Shown: piece after piece, positions 32,896 through 41,324 of the stretch
Numbering within the stretch: position 1 is the stretch's first letter
Layout: each line of letters begins with the position of its first letter
Assembly: GCA_049299895.1 (NCBI GenBank)
Contig: JBAQYF010000021.1
Location: 99,431-163,430, forward strand
Direction of reading: 5' to 3'
DNA length: 64,000 bases
Source of the DNA: CAIYYO01 sp049299895
Lineage (GTDB): Archaea; Altiarchaeota; Altiarchaeia; IMC4; QMZM01
The notes under the pieces: model-generated
What the model saw: the letters and a program-made list of their open reading frames with translations, nothing else
Database searches by the model: none
What the model was told of the DNA's origin: nothing
Made by a program: the position numbers and the translations under genes

Positions 32896-33196
32896 CTTTT
32901 TTACCCTCTTCCATCGCCCATCTTTTTGCTTCTATCATGGCCGCTTCAAACGAGGGAAAGTCTTTCAGCTTGACGTTCCATTGCCCGTATTTGCGGTAGC
33001 GGTTTATCTTGGCGCATTCCCTGCAGCGGAACATCTCTTCGCCCTGTGTCACCTGTATCTTTCCGCAGCTTCTGCACATGACTGTTTTGTAGGGAAAGAG
33101 CTTTTTTCCAAGAAGGCTTTTTTCTTCTTTATTCGTTTTCCCCTTTTTATTGAAGACAAGGTCCATGAGGGACTCGGGCTCATCTACGTTTTCCAT
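32873..33196 (-). CDS. Zinc-ribbon protein
   Basis: 107 residues. Four Cys in CRSCGKIQVTQGEEMFRCREC form a zinc ribbon (about 41-62), flanked by charged helices. The C-terminal segment (FPSFEAAMIEAKRWAME) is an amphipathic helix. Small zinc-ribbon proteins of this type occur beside archaeal translation and RNA genes. It overlaps the neighbours on both sides (17 bases upstream, 23 downstream), so it belongs to the Dph2-like operon. Confidence 0.7.
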   Translation of the reverse strand: MENVDEPESLMDLVFNKKGKTNKEEKSLLGKKLFPYKTVMCRSCGKIQVTQGEEMFRCRECAKINRYRKYGQWNVKLKDFPSFEAAMIEAKRWAMEEGKKDEEKRAL

Positions 33197-33341
33197 TTTC
33201 TGTGACTTTCACGGGCGTGCTGCCTGCGTATGACGTGCCCCCGCAGCCCTCGGGGCATTCTTTTGCAACCGACATCGGGCTGTCGACGTATTCAACGCAT
33301 CCGCATCTGTCGCATACGAACTTAAAGGTGTATTTTTTCAT
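33180..33341 (-). CDS. 53-residue rubredoxin-like zinc-ribbon protein
   Basis: Starts at ATG 33341 (MKKYTFKFVCDRCGCVEYV). CDRCG and CPEGCGG supply four Cys for one metal. Longer reading of this frame upstream is antisense or out-of-frame to the CBS gene and has no meaning. It lies 38 bases after the CBS-regulator stop and overlaps the next zinc-ribbon gene by 17 bases. Confidence 0.65.
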   Translation of the reverse strand: MKKYTFKFVCDRCGCVEYVDSPMSVAKECPEGCGGTSYAGSTPVKVTENGKRR

Positions 33342-33379
33342 CGCGGGATGATTATTTTGTTTTGCAGAAAGTAATGTCC

Positions 33380-34249
33380 TTAATTCAGCAGCCGTATCAG
33401 TATATCCGTCTTCGTTATCATGCCGACGATCTTTTCCCCCTTGGTGACTATCAGCCTGCCCACGTCGTGCCGGGTCATCTTTTCTATCGCGTCTATCAGG
33501 CGCGCCTCCCCGTCTATCGTCATGGGATTCTTTATGGCAACGTCTCCTGCCTTCTTGTCGGAATTCCCGGCCGCATATGCCCGCACTATCTCGGTCTCGG
33601 TTATTATCCCGAGGAGCTTTCCGTCCTTTATCACGGGCGCTGCCCTGATCCTTTTGTCTATGAGGGTCTTTGCGCATTCCTTTAGTTTTGTTTCCGGGGT
33701 AAACGATATGATGTTTTTTGCGGCTATCTCTATCACTCTGCCTTTCGGGATGCTGGATATGGAATGAGACGCTATCCGCAATTCCCTTCTTATGTCGTCC
33801 CTGCCGACGACTTCGCCTGTGAGTATGATGTGATTTGCGGGCGTCGGGCCGACCTTGATTATGTCGTGCTCCATTATTTTCCTGGTGTCGCCGACGATAG
33901 TTACGCGGGACATGCATTCATTCGGGTTGGCAACGGACGTGAACTCTATCCTCTGCACGGTTATGCCCTCTATGGGCTTTCCGTCCCGGAAGATATTCAC
34001 TATGTGCGGCTTGTTGAGCATCTCCAGTTCGAGGGCTTCATATGCCTTCATGGCCGGGATGTAACCCCCTTTCGGACCGGGTACGCCGTCCACATAACCC
34101 ATGGCCTTCAATGTCTGCATCTGATTGCGTATAGTGCCAGGAGTCCTGCGCAGCATCGCCGATATGTCCTCGCCTTTGACGGTCTCCTTCTTTTTCTCGT
34201 AGAGCTCTATCAAGGCTTCCAGGATCTCTCTCTGGGTTGGGCTGATCAT
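33380..34249 (-). CDS. Winged-helix plus twin-CBS regulator
   Basis: 289 residues. The N-terminal winged helix (about 1-65) reads SPTQREILEALIELYEKKKE, then RRTPGTIRNQMQTLKAMGYV. A middle domain of about 95 residues follows, then two CBS domains (from about 170; ERAAPVI-type segment RAAPVIKDGKLLGIITETEI and VGRLIVTKGEKIVGMITKTD). CBS pairs bind adenine nucleotides or SAM, so this is a ligand-responsive transcription regulator, widespread in archaea. Target genes are unknown; it heads the zinc-ribbon/Dph2-like operon. A TATA-like ATTTATAAAC lies upstream at about 34292-34301 on this strand. Confidence 0.8.
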   Translation of the reverse strand: MISPTQREILEALIELYEKKKETVKGEDISAMLRRTPGTIRNQMQTLKAMGYVDGVPGPKGGYIPAMKAYEALELEMLNKPHIVNIFRDGKPIEGITVQRIEFTSVANPNECMSRVTIVGDTRKIMEHDIIKVGPTPANHIILTGEVVGRDDIRRELRIASHSISSIPKGRVIEIAAKNIISFTPETKLKECAKTLIDKRIRAAPVIKDGKLLGIITETEIVRAYAAGNSDKKAGDVAIKNPMTIDGEARLIDAIEKMTRHDVGRLIVTKGEKIVGMITKTDILIRLLN

Positions 34250-34319
34250 TTTGTTATTCGACCTGTTTGTTCATTATAGATTATGACAAATTCGTTTATA
34301 AATCAGCCTTAGAAGGCGG

Positions 34320-34784
34320 TTATATGAATTTTACGAATTGTATCACGTCCTCTTTTTTGCGCGTGTACTCCCTGAAAAATCCTTCCTCCGCGAAACCCAT
34401 GTTTGCGAAAAAACTTATCGCGGCGGTGTTTGCGGCCTTGACTTTCGCGGTAACCCTGCGGATATCGCGTTCCTTCAGGTACGCTGCGGCCGCATTGAAC
34501 AATTCCTTGCCCACGTCCGCCCTCCGGTGCTTGCTGTCCACCGCGATAGGGCCTATCTCCGAGCGCCCGATGGATGGATAGAACAATACGCCGCAGAATC
34601 CGATCAGTGAGCCTTCATGGGTCGCGATGCAGAAGTAAAAATCCTCCCTGCGGGCGATATAGTCTATGAACTCCTCTGTTAGGTCCAGCTCTTCGAAGGC
34701 ATACTCTGATTGCGAGTGCAGCCTTATTATCGAGGGTGCGTCTCCCGGTAGGTACTCTCGTATATGGGGTCTATGCGGCATCAT
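34320..34784 (-). CDS. GNAT-family N-acetyltransferase
   Basis: 154 residues. Acetyl-CoA site: IGPIAVDSKHRRADVGKEL; late motif NTAAISFFANMGFAEEGFFR is like RimI-type acetyltransferases. It transfers acetyl to an amine of protein or small molecule; the substrate is unknown. The gene is monocistronic, about 70 bases upstream of the CBS regulator. Confidence 0.85.
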   Translation of the reverse strand: MMPHRPHIREYLPGDAPSIIRLHSQSEYAFEELDLTEEFIDYIARREDFYFCIATHEGSLIGFCGVLFYPSIGRSEIGPIAVDSKHRRADVGKELFNAAAAYLKERDIRRVTAKVKAANTAAISFFANMGFAEEGFFREYTRKKEDVIQFVKFI

Positions 34785-34822
34785 ATATAATAGGCAGGCG
34801 TAAAAGAAAAAAGAGACTCTGC

Positions 34823-36541
34823 CTAGTCTGATACGTAGAACGACCAGTTCTGAGGGGCATTATATGCGTAAGCTGATAAGCCTGCTGAGTCAAAGCACTG
34901 GACGTTCCAGGCATATGATCCTTCCTTTACGTCGTCGACGTTGAAGTAGTTGTTAATACCTGAAGTTATGCTGTTGTTCGAATCAGTAACCTCCCATGTC
35001 CCCGACATATTGGTCCAGAGCTTGCAGAGGGCGACAAGGTTATCGTCTTCAGGGGTGTAATCGAATACTACGTCGACGGTCCGCAGGGTTGTCGTGGTCG
35101 ACGTTGTGGTAGTAGCAGATGTGGTTGTCGTGGATGTGGTCTTAGTGCTGGTGCTTGTTGTGGGCGACGTTGTCGACGTTGTCTCCGAGCATCCGGGACA
35201 CGTTCCCCCGCAGTCTGTTCCCGTTTCATCGCAGTCTTTTACTCCGTTGATGCAGTGGTTTATCCACCAGCCGCCGAGGCACTTTAGGTCCTGCCTGCAG
35301 GCGCCGTCAGAATAGCATGTCGACGAATACGCGCAATCGCGGCCCGCATCGCAGCAGGCATCGTCGGCCGGGTCCGTAACGCATCCTGAGCTGCATTGCC
35401 TCGCAGTTTTATATTCCCTGGAATCGTCCCCGCAGCATATTGTTCCTGCAACTTCTCCCCCGAGGCTCCAGTATCCGGCTCCTTTGCAGGAGTCGCATCT
35501 TGCCTTCTCTGTATCGATGTCATAGTCAGTTGAGCTGCAATTTCCCCCGGAGCAGAAGCGGTCGCGCCATACGCAGCCGTTCACGCCTGCGCCGCATACG
35601 CCCGAGCACGTGTCTGTTCCGCATGCCGTGCATCCCCACGTTCCTCCCTTGCAGTATCTTTCCTGTTCCGGGCTGCAGCAGTCCGGGGCTTTTGCGCCGT
35701 TGTTGTACGTTACTGAGTTATGCACGCACTGGGATGGCTCTGCGCACCATCCGCCTGTTCCGTCGTAGTCCTGCTTGCAGTATCCCGTGCAGCAGTCGGA
35801 GTTCGCTGAACATGTCTTGCCGTTGTTGTAGCAGTAGTTCATCTGTAGATACGGCTTGTTTCCCGATGACGGCCCGCCGAGGACGACGTGATACATGCAC
35901 CACCAGAAGCCTGCGGAATTCACGTTGTGCGAGCAGGCGGTCCATGCCTCGGAAGCCCCCCTGAGGTGGAACGTGGAATAAGACTGTCCTCCTGAATACT
36001 CGTTTCTCAGGTAATTCGTTACGTCCCACGTGATCCATCCGGGCCCTGCGACGTAATTAGCCCCTTCATAAGTAAGCGATCCAGGGTCATATGACGAGGC
36101 GCAGTTGGGGCAGTTTGCAAACACGCCTCCTGCATTGCAGTTGTCCTGGTTCCATCCGTCGTTTGTCGAGCTGTAGAGGTAAAGGTTCTGCGCGGAGTAA
36201 ACGCCTGAGACGTATGCATAGATCTTTGCCGAAGTTATCGTGGAACCGGAGGGAACCTGTGTTATCGGGAATCTTAACGTGCTCCTCTGGTATATCCTTG
36301 TGGTATAAGTCCCCCATGAGTGGCCGAAGTATCCCGTTCTCAATTCACCGGCCTGGTCGGGCGAATAGCAGCAGCAGTAGTTCGAAGATTTCACGCCTCC
36401 CGTATTCCATGTGCTCACCTGGTGGCAGCCCTTCTCGGACATGTCGCTGTATGCTGTTCCCTGCAGGGCAAAAGTATCCTGCGCCGACAGGACCGACAGG
36501 AGGATTCCTGCCGCAAGATACCATATGACGTCTTTTTTCAT
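34823..36541 (-). CDS. Secreted Cys-rich surface protein with DNRLRE-type domain and Thr stalk
   Basis: 572 residues from ATG 36541; the longer frame overlaps the upstream gene. A signal peptide (IWYLAAGILLSVLSAQDTFA) precedes a DNRLRE-like beta domain (RSTLRFPITQVPSGSTITSA, ITWDVTNYLRNEYSGG) of about 180 residues. A long Cys-rich region (residues about 230-440) follows with motifs like CSANSDCCTGYC and CDETGTDCGGTCPGC. Then come a Thr-rich stalk and a C-terminal Ig-like domain ending WSFYVSD. No C-terminal anchor is visible. It is likely an adhesion or matrix protein, in a cluster with a prepilin. Confidence 0.75.
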   Translation of the reverse strand: MKKDVIWYLAAGILLSVLSAQDTFALQGTAYSDMSEKGCHQVSTWNTGGVKSSNYCCCYSPDQAGELRTGYFGHSWGTYTTRIYQRSTLRFPITQVPSGSTITSAKIYAYVSGVYSAQNLYLYSSTNDGWNQDNCNAGGVFANCPNCASSYDPGSLTYEGANYVAGPGWITWDVTNYLRNEYSGGQSYSTFHLRGASEAWTACSHNVNSAGFWWCMYHVVLGGPSSGNKPYLQMNYCYNNGKTCSANSDCCTGYCKQDYDGTGGWCAEPSQCVHNSVTYNNGAKAPDCCSPEQERYCKGGTWGCTACGTDTCSGVCGAGVNGCVWRDRFCSGGNCSSTDYDIDTEKARCDSCKGAGYWSLGGEVAGTICCGDDSREYKTARQCSSGCVTDPADDACCDAGRDCAYSSTCYSDGACRQDLKCLGGWWINHCINGVKDCDETGTDCGGTCPGCSETTSTTSPTTSTSTKTTSTTTTSATTTTSTTTTLRTVDVVFDYTPEDDNLVALCKLWTNMSGTWEVTDSNNSITSGINNYFNVDDVKEGSYAWNVQCFDSAGLSAYAYNAPQNWSFYVSD

Positions 36542-36551
36542 TTTGCTTTTT

Positions 36552-37097
36552 TCATGGGGCGGGCCGCATTGCATATTCTGCCTCCGATTCAACGACGCAT
36601 TTTTGGAATCCCTGGTTTTCTATGAGAGCGCATCGACCGTCTAGGCATGCGCAGGATGCGAGAGCATAGCATGGGAGGGACTCGTTATTTAATCCGGTCG
36701 CGCAGCAGTCCGAATCGGCCGCGCATGCGGGAGCTTCGCGCGATATGAGTTCCGTTTGGATTATCTCCCCGGTTATATTGTCGACTCTGACTTTCAACGT
36801 TTCGGAATATTCCATAACGCCTATGACTGATTTGCGGGTGCCTGTGTATTCGTAATAGCCCGTTCCGTTGCCTGGGTAGTATTCTTCTTTCGTGTAATGG
36901 TCTATCAGCCTGTCCCTTTGTATTGCTTCCCCGTATGCCTGGGGCGACCGGAACACGACTGCCGGCAGCGTCGTTGTCGTTATCTCATGCCGCTGATTTG
37001 TTTCTGCCGGTGCCTTGGGTATGCTCTGATATAGAATGCAGGCGGCAACTATCGTTATTAGAAGTAGTATAACGTAAAACGGTCTCTTTTTTTCCAT
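36552..37097 (-). CDS. Membrane-anchored extracellular protein, Cys-rich
   Basis: 181 residues from ATG 37097 (MEKKRPFYV); a second ATG at 37115 overlaps the prepilin gene stop. One N-terminal helix (YVILLLITIVAACILYQ) anchors an outside domain with Thr-rich linker (ITTTTLP), a central region with YYEYTGTRKSVIGVMEYSE, and a Cys-rich end (ACAADSDCCATGLNNE, CYALASCACLDGRC). No family recognised. The CAADSDCC pattern recalls the Cys region of the next gene (CSANSDCC), suggesting a shared module. Confidence 0.7.
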   Translation of the reverse strand: MEKKRPFYVILLLITIVAACILYQSIPKAPAETNQRHEITTTTLPAVVFRSPQAYGEAIQRDRLIDHYTKEEYYPGNGTGYYEYTGTRKSVIGVMEYSETLKVRVDNITGEIIQTELISREAPACAADSDCCATGLNNESLPCYALASCACLDGRCALIENQGFQKCVVESEAEYAMRPAP

Positions 37098-37101
37098 CTT
37101 T

Positions 37102-37689
37102 TTAAAGGACTGCATTATTTAACGGATCGTTCAGCCTGACTCTTGGAGGCGTGTTCTGTGTTGTGGTCGTGGACGATATGGTAGTTGTCGTGGTAGTCAC
37201 CTGGGTGCGTTCTATTGCTCCCCGTATCTTTCCTATGCTTTCATCGGAGTATCCGCTTTGCAGGTTTGAGTAATCTATTTTTATATCTGCCGTAAAGCAT
37301 ACTCCAGGAGGATATTCGTCGAATGGGCCTGCGCAGTCTATTATCATGAGCAGTTTTCCCCCCGGTTCGATGACTGACTGCTCCGTGCCCCGGCACTCGA
37401 CGTTATCTCCCAGTTTCAGATCGACAGCGTTTATCCTTACTGTTTCTCCTGCCCAGTTCTGCAGGAGGAATGCCATTTTATCGTTATTGGCAAACAGGTT
37501 ATAGTCCAATATCTGTACCTGGGAGAAGCCGTATTGTGTCTTTTCGCATTTTAAGGGTTGATAAATGCCGGTTTGAGAAACGAGTATTATCGCCACTGCT
37601 GCCACAACGACAATCCAGCCGTAGCTCAATAACAAGTCCAGCGCAGACTGTCCTTTCTCTGAAAGTATTGAATCCATTGAATCAAACAT
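37102..37689 (-). CDS. Class III signal-peptide (archaeal prepilin-like) protein with Thr-rich tail
   Basis: 195 residues. The N-terminal SEKGQSALDLLLSYGW followed by a hydrophobic helix is a class III archaeal prepilin signal, cut before Gln by an EppA-type peptidase in known systems. The mature part is a beta-rich pilin-like domain with Cys pairs (PLKCEKTQ, NVECRGTE, IDCAGP, GVCFT), then a Thr stretch (TQVTTTTTTISSTTTT). It probably forms or decorates a pilus-like fibre. It is first in a run with two surface-protein genes. A TATA-like sequence lies about 25 bases before ATG 37689 on this strand. Confidence 0.8.
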   Translation of the reverse strand: MFDSMDSILSEKGQSALDLLLSYGWIVVVAAVAIILVSQTGIYQPLKCEKTQYGFSQVQILDYNLFANNDKMAFLLQNWAGETVRINAVDLKLGDNVECRGTEQSVIEPGGKLLMIIDCAGPFDEYPPGVCFTADIKIDYSNLQSGYSDESIGKIRGAIERTQVTTTTTTISSTTTTQNTPPRVRLNDPLNNAVL

Positions 37690-37818
37690 ATAATTTTAGA
37701 ATGTTTTAGTATAAATATTTGATTAAATTTTTAAGAAAGCTTAATCATTTTTATTATCTCCTGTCTTTTTGGGCATTCGTTCGATTTATTTATGTTCCGG
37801 CCCCTATTTTTTTAGGAA

Positions 37819-39048
37819 ATGAAATACATCGTTGTTCTGGGAGACGGGATGGCCGACCGGCCGCTCAAAGCGCTCGGGGGAAAGACCTGCCTTGAAAAGG
37901 CTCATAAACCAGGGATGGATCATATAGCCAGAAATGGCAGGATGGGCCTGCTGCGCACTCTGAGAGACGACATGCCTCTCGGGAGCGACATAGCAAACCT
38001 TTCCGTCCTGGGGTACGACCCAAAGAAGTACTATTCCGGCGGACGGGGCCCCCTTGAAGCTGCGGCTATGGGCATATCCCTGGAGGACGGGGACATAGCC
38101 TTCCGGGCGAACCTGATAACCGCGGAGAACGGGAGGATCAAGGATTACAGCGGGGGACATGTTTCAAGCGTAGAATCCGCAGAGCTCATAGCCTTCCTGA
38201 ACCGGAAAATAGGTTCGGAGGATATGCGATTCTATCCGGGGGTGAGTTATAGAAATTTAATGGTCCTGAAAAAGAGCGGAGTACTCCATTCTGATCTGGA
38301 AGAAAAACCCCCGCATGACTTAATGGACCAGAAGATAGTAGATAACCTCATCAAGGCGGAGGATGAGAACGCACAGGGCGTCGCAGACAGGCTCAATGAT
38401 ATCATGACCGGTACGCAGGCTTTACTCTCGCAGCACCCGGTCAACAAAAAAAGGATTGCAGAAAAAAAGGACCCTGCGAATATGCTCTGGGTATGGGGCG
38501 GGGGGAGCAAGCCGAAGATGCCCTCGTTCAGGGAAAAATACGGGATAAAGGGAAGCCTTATCTCCGCGGTCGATCTCCTCAGGGGGATAGCGGTCTACGC
38601 GGGCCTGGAAGTGATAGACGTTCCCGGGGCGACAGGATACCTTGACACGGATTATTCCGCGAAGGCTGAACACGCGCTCAAGTCCCTGGAGGATAACGAC
38701 TATGTTTACATACACGTGGAAGCGCCTGACGAGGCGGGACACGAGGGCCTGGTAAAAGAAAAGGTCAAAGCAATAGAGGACATAGATGAAATGATCGTTT
38801 CCAGGATACTGAAAGAGATGGATGGAAAAGAATACAGGATAGCGATTCTCCCGGACCATGCGACGCCTATCGAGGCCCGGACGCATACGTCTGAGCCGGT
38901 GCCTTTCGCGGTTTATTCAAGCGGGGGGGCGGAAAAGGGCGACGGAATGAGCTATTCCGAGAAGAACGCAGCGGACGGCTCATACGGCCTGGTTGAAGGA
39001 AAAGATTTTATGGATTTGTTTATAAAAGGAAGAATAAAAGAAAAATAA
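37819..39048 (+). CDS. apgM: 2,3-bisphosphoglycerate-independent phosphoglycerate mutase, archaeal
   Basis: 409 residues, alkaline-phosphatase superfamily. Metal and phosphoserine region: VVLGDGMADRP, then LGSDIANLSVLGYDP; C-terminal motif HVEAPDEAGHEG and ILPDHATPIEARTHT. It interconverts 3- and 2-phosphoglycerate in glycolysis or gluconeogenesis. Monocistronic between two surface-protein groups, with A/T-rich DNA upstream. Confidence 0.92.
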   Translation: MKYIVVLGDGMADRPLKALGGKTCLEKAHKPGMDHIARNGRMGLLRTLRDDMPLGSDIANLSVLGYDPKKYYSGGRGPLEAAAMGISLEDGDIAFRANLITAENGRIKDYSGGHVSSVESAELIAFLNRKIGSEDMRFYPGVSYRNLMVLKKSGVLHSDLEEKPPHDLMDQKIVDNLIKAEDENAQGVADRLNDIMTGTQALLSQHPVNKKRIAEKKDPANMLWVWGGGSKPKMPSFREKYGIKGSLISAVDLLRGIAVYAGLEVIDVPGATGYLDTDYSAKAEHALKSLEDNDYVYIHVEAPDEAGHEGLVKEKVKAIEDIDEMIVSRILKEMDGKEYRIAILPDHATPIEARTHTSEPVPFAVYSSGGAEKGDGMSYSEKNAADGSYGLVEGKDFMDLFIKGRIKEK

Positions 39049-39074
39049 AGAATCAGAAAAAAAAAGGGTTTTAT

Positions 39075-41216
39075 TTATTGCCCTTCCAGGTGGCTTTTCC
39101 CTCCTGCGGTCCTGTAAAGCATGCCCTTCTCCTTCCTCTTTTTGCCGCCCTTGGTGGTAACTGCGATTATCGCTATTATCACTATTATCAAGGCTACAAG
39201 TATCACCAGGAGCATGGACGAATCCGTTCCGGGCACGACCTTTACTTCTATCTCGGTCGAGGCTTTTTCGTAGTTTGCCTCCTTGGAGGAGATGGTCACG
39301 TTGCCTGAGACGTTGCTTTTCCCGGTGTCGAGTATGGCCTTCCCGTTCTTGTCTGTCAGTATCTCTTCGCGGAAGCCTGCGCCCTCGAAGGATATCGCTA
39401 TCTCAGGTACCGGGTTCCCGTCGCTTGTTGCGGTGGCAACTATCTTCGTTCCTTCCATCTTGGCTTTCAGGACGAGCGGGTACGCCTTCACGTTGAATTC
39501 GCCGGTCGCAGTCTGGTATCCGTCCTTTGATACGGATACGGTATATGTTCCTGCAAGGGATGGCTTGTATTCGTCGGTTGCCAGGGTCTCATCTTCCCCG
39601 TTGGGCTTGGTTATGGTGATCTTTCCATCTACCTTGTTGCCCTGGGAGTCCTGCGCGACTATCTCCAGACTGTCTCCAAGGGGTATCTCTTTGTCGCTTA
39701 TCTTCACTGATAGAACGCCCTGTATTACCAGCTTCTTCACGTAGTCGACGTATCCGTCTTTCTTTACGCTGAGGGTGTACTCCCTGGGTTCGTCCACGCT
39801 GAATGTGTATTTCCCTGAAACGTCCGTGGTCCCGGTCGCCCCTGATTCTTTTATGGATACGCTTGCGCCGTTGACTGGTCTTGCGTCTGCGTCAGTGACC
39901 TCGACGGTTATGTCCTCCTTCGGGAACAACCGGTCTGATAGCGCTACGGTAAAGGCCTTGTATGCCTTGAATTCTTTGGTCACCGCAGCGTATGAGGCTG
40001 CTTCGACTTTTACTTTGTACTGCCCGGCGTTCCTGGGTTTGTAGACTACCTGTCCGCTTTCCGATGAGGTGTATTCTTCCGTCGTTGCGTCGGACTGTAT
40101 GAATGATACCTTCGCGTTCTTCAAGGCTTTCCCGTCGGACCCGGAAACAGTGACTGTGACATCGCTTCCAACCTGCACGTCCTTATCGGGGGATATGTCT
40201 ACTCTCAGGCTGTTCTTTTCGGATACTGTGACTTTTATCACTAAACTGTCGGTGTAACCGGATTTGGTGGCAATGGCATCGTATGAGCCTGATGCATTCA
40301 TCTGGAATGTTATGTAGCCCTGGGAATCGGTGGTAAAAGTGCTTACTCCCCCGGTCCTGCTTACTGTAACCTTGGCTCCTGCAATCGCTGCTCCGTCCTG
40401 GTTCGTCACTCTCATCTTCATGGACTGGCCGACCATCGGACTCGCAGGGTCCGGAGAGCTGAGAACGAGCGATACGCGGGTGTCTATTATTGTCGTGTAT
40501 TTGCAGTAGTCACCGCTGTCGTCGAATACGTCCATCTGGTATTTCCCAAGGGAGCTGCTGCCGAACTCTTCTGAGAGCTTCAGAGTAACTTCTCCGTCTC
40601 CGTCTGTGTCATCATCCCAGTTTTTGTCGTCGGTATTCCATGTATCCGAATCCCCTAGGCGGGTGAATTTGACAGTCATACCCTCCAGTTCATCTTTGTC
40701 GGAGTCTTTAACGGTTACTGTTATCTTGTCTGTCAGGGTGGGTTTTTCAGGGTTTATAGATACCTTCAGGTCGTCGGCATCTATCTCCAGAGAAACTGTG
40801 TCTGTCTTGGTAGAACTGATGTCTTTACTTCCGATAGTGACCTTGATCTCATGATCGTCACAGTCGTAAGCCACCAGATTCCCCTCCCAGATATCCCCTT
40901 CGTCGAAGTCATCCGAGCTTACATGAAGCAGGTAATATTCGTCTTCTACCAGATCCATCGTAACGGTTTCGCTGTATACGAGGTCGTCGTCGACGTATAT
41001 CTTTAAGACGCCGTCTGCATTGTCCAAGTCGCTTTCAGGTCTTACCTGGAGGAATACGTAAAATTTCTCTCCCGGGTCAATGGACAGTGAGTCGTCTCCC
41101 GTGTCGTTCACGTCCGTTGACAACGTCACGGACATCTTGTCTATGTCTACTTTCGCATTCACAAAACTTCCCATAACCAGCAAGGCAATCAATATTGCAG
41201 GGATTTTCAGGTTCAT
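39075..41216 (-). CDS. Membrane-anchored surface protein with Ig-like/carboxypeptidase-regulatory-like repeats
   Basis: 713 residues. Signal peptide MNLKIPAILIALLVMGSFVNA. Extracellular domains of about 70-90 residues repeat with DGYVDYVKKL- and GYQTATGEF-type strands and terms like TDSQGYITFQMNASGSYDAIA, typical of transthyretin-like or Big-type folds. A C-terminal helix (SSMLLVILVALIIVIIAIIA) and basic tail (KGGKKRKEKG) anchor it. GGAGG lies 6 bases before ATG 41216. The C-terminal 150 residues match those of the neighbouring 688-residue protein; they are tandem paralogues. Confidence 0.8.
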   Translation of the reverse strand: MNLKIPAILIALLVMGSFVNAKVDIDKMSVTLSTDVNDTGDDSLSIDPGEKFYVFLQVRPESDLDNADGVLKIYVDDDLVYSETVTMDLVEDEYYLLHVSSDDFDEGDIWEGNLVAYDCDDHEIKVTIGSKDISSTKTDTVSLEIDADDLKVSINPEKPTLTDKITVTVKDSDKDELEGMTVKFTRLGDSDTWNTDDKNWDDDTDGDGEVTLKLSEEFGSSSLGKYQMDVFDDSGDYCKYTTIIDTRVSLVLSSPDPASPMVGQSMKMRVTNQDGAAIAGAKVTVSRTGGVSTFTTDSQGYITFQMNASGSYDAIATKSGYTDSLVIKVTVSEKNSLRVDISPDKDVQVGSDVTVTVSGSDGKALKNAKVSFIQSDATTEEYTSSESGQVVYKPRNAGQYKVKVEAASYAAVTKEFKAYKAFTVALSDRLFPKEDITVEVTDADARPVNGASVSIKESGATGTTDVSGKYTFSVDEPREYTLSVKKDGYVDYVKKLVIQGVLSVKISDKEIPLGDSLEIVAQDSQGNKVDGKITITKPNGEDETLATDEYKPSLAGTYTVSVSKDGYQTATGEFNVKAYPLVLKAKMEGTKIVATATSDGNPVPEIAISFEGAGFREEILTDKNGKAILDTGKSNVSGNVTISSKEANYEKASTEIEVKVVPGTDSSMLLVILVALIIVIIAIIAVTTKGGKKRKEKGMLYRTAGGKSHLEGQ

Positions 41217-41324
41217 CTTATTCCTCCAATTAAATTAATACAAAAAGTTTATTAAATAATTATATATATCTGTTAGTGCGAACAAGTATAAAAACTTTAA
41301 GAAAAAAAAGAACTCGTAGAGGAA

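Noticed and set aside
33342..33917. Upstream extension of the 53-residue zinc-ribbon frame
   Set aside because: It runs through the CBS regulator in another frame and has a composition typical of a shadow reading (Arg/His/Asp-rich).
39769..40044. Plus-strand open frames opposite the Ig-like genes
   Set aside because: Ser/Thr-rich antisense readings without start signals or domains.
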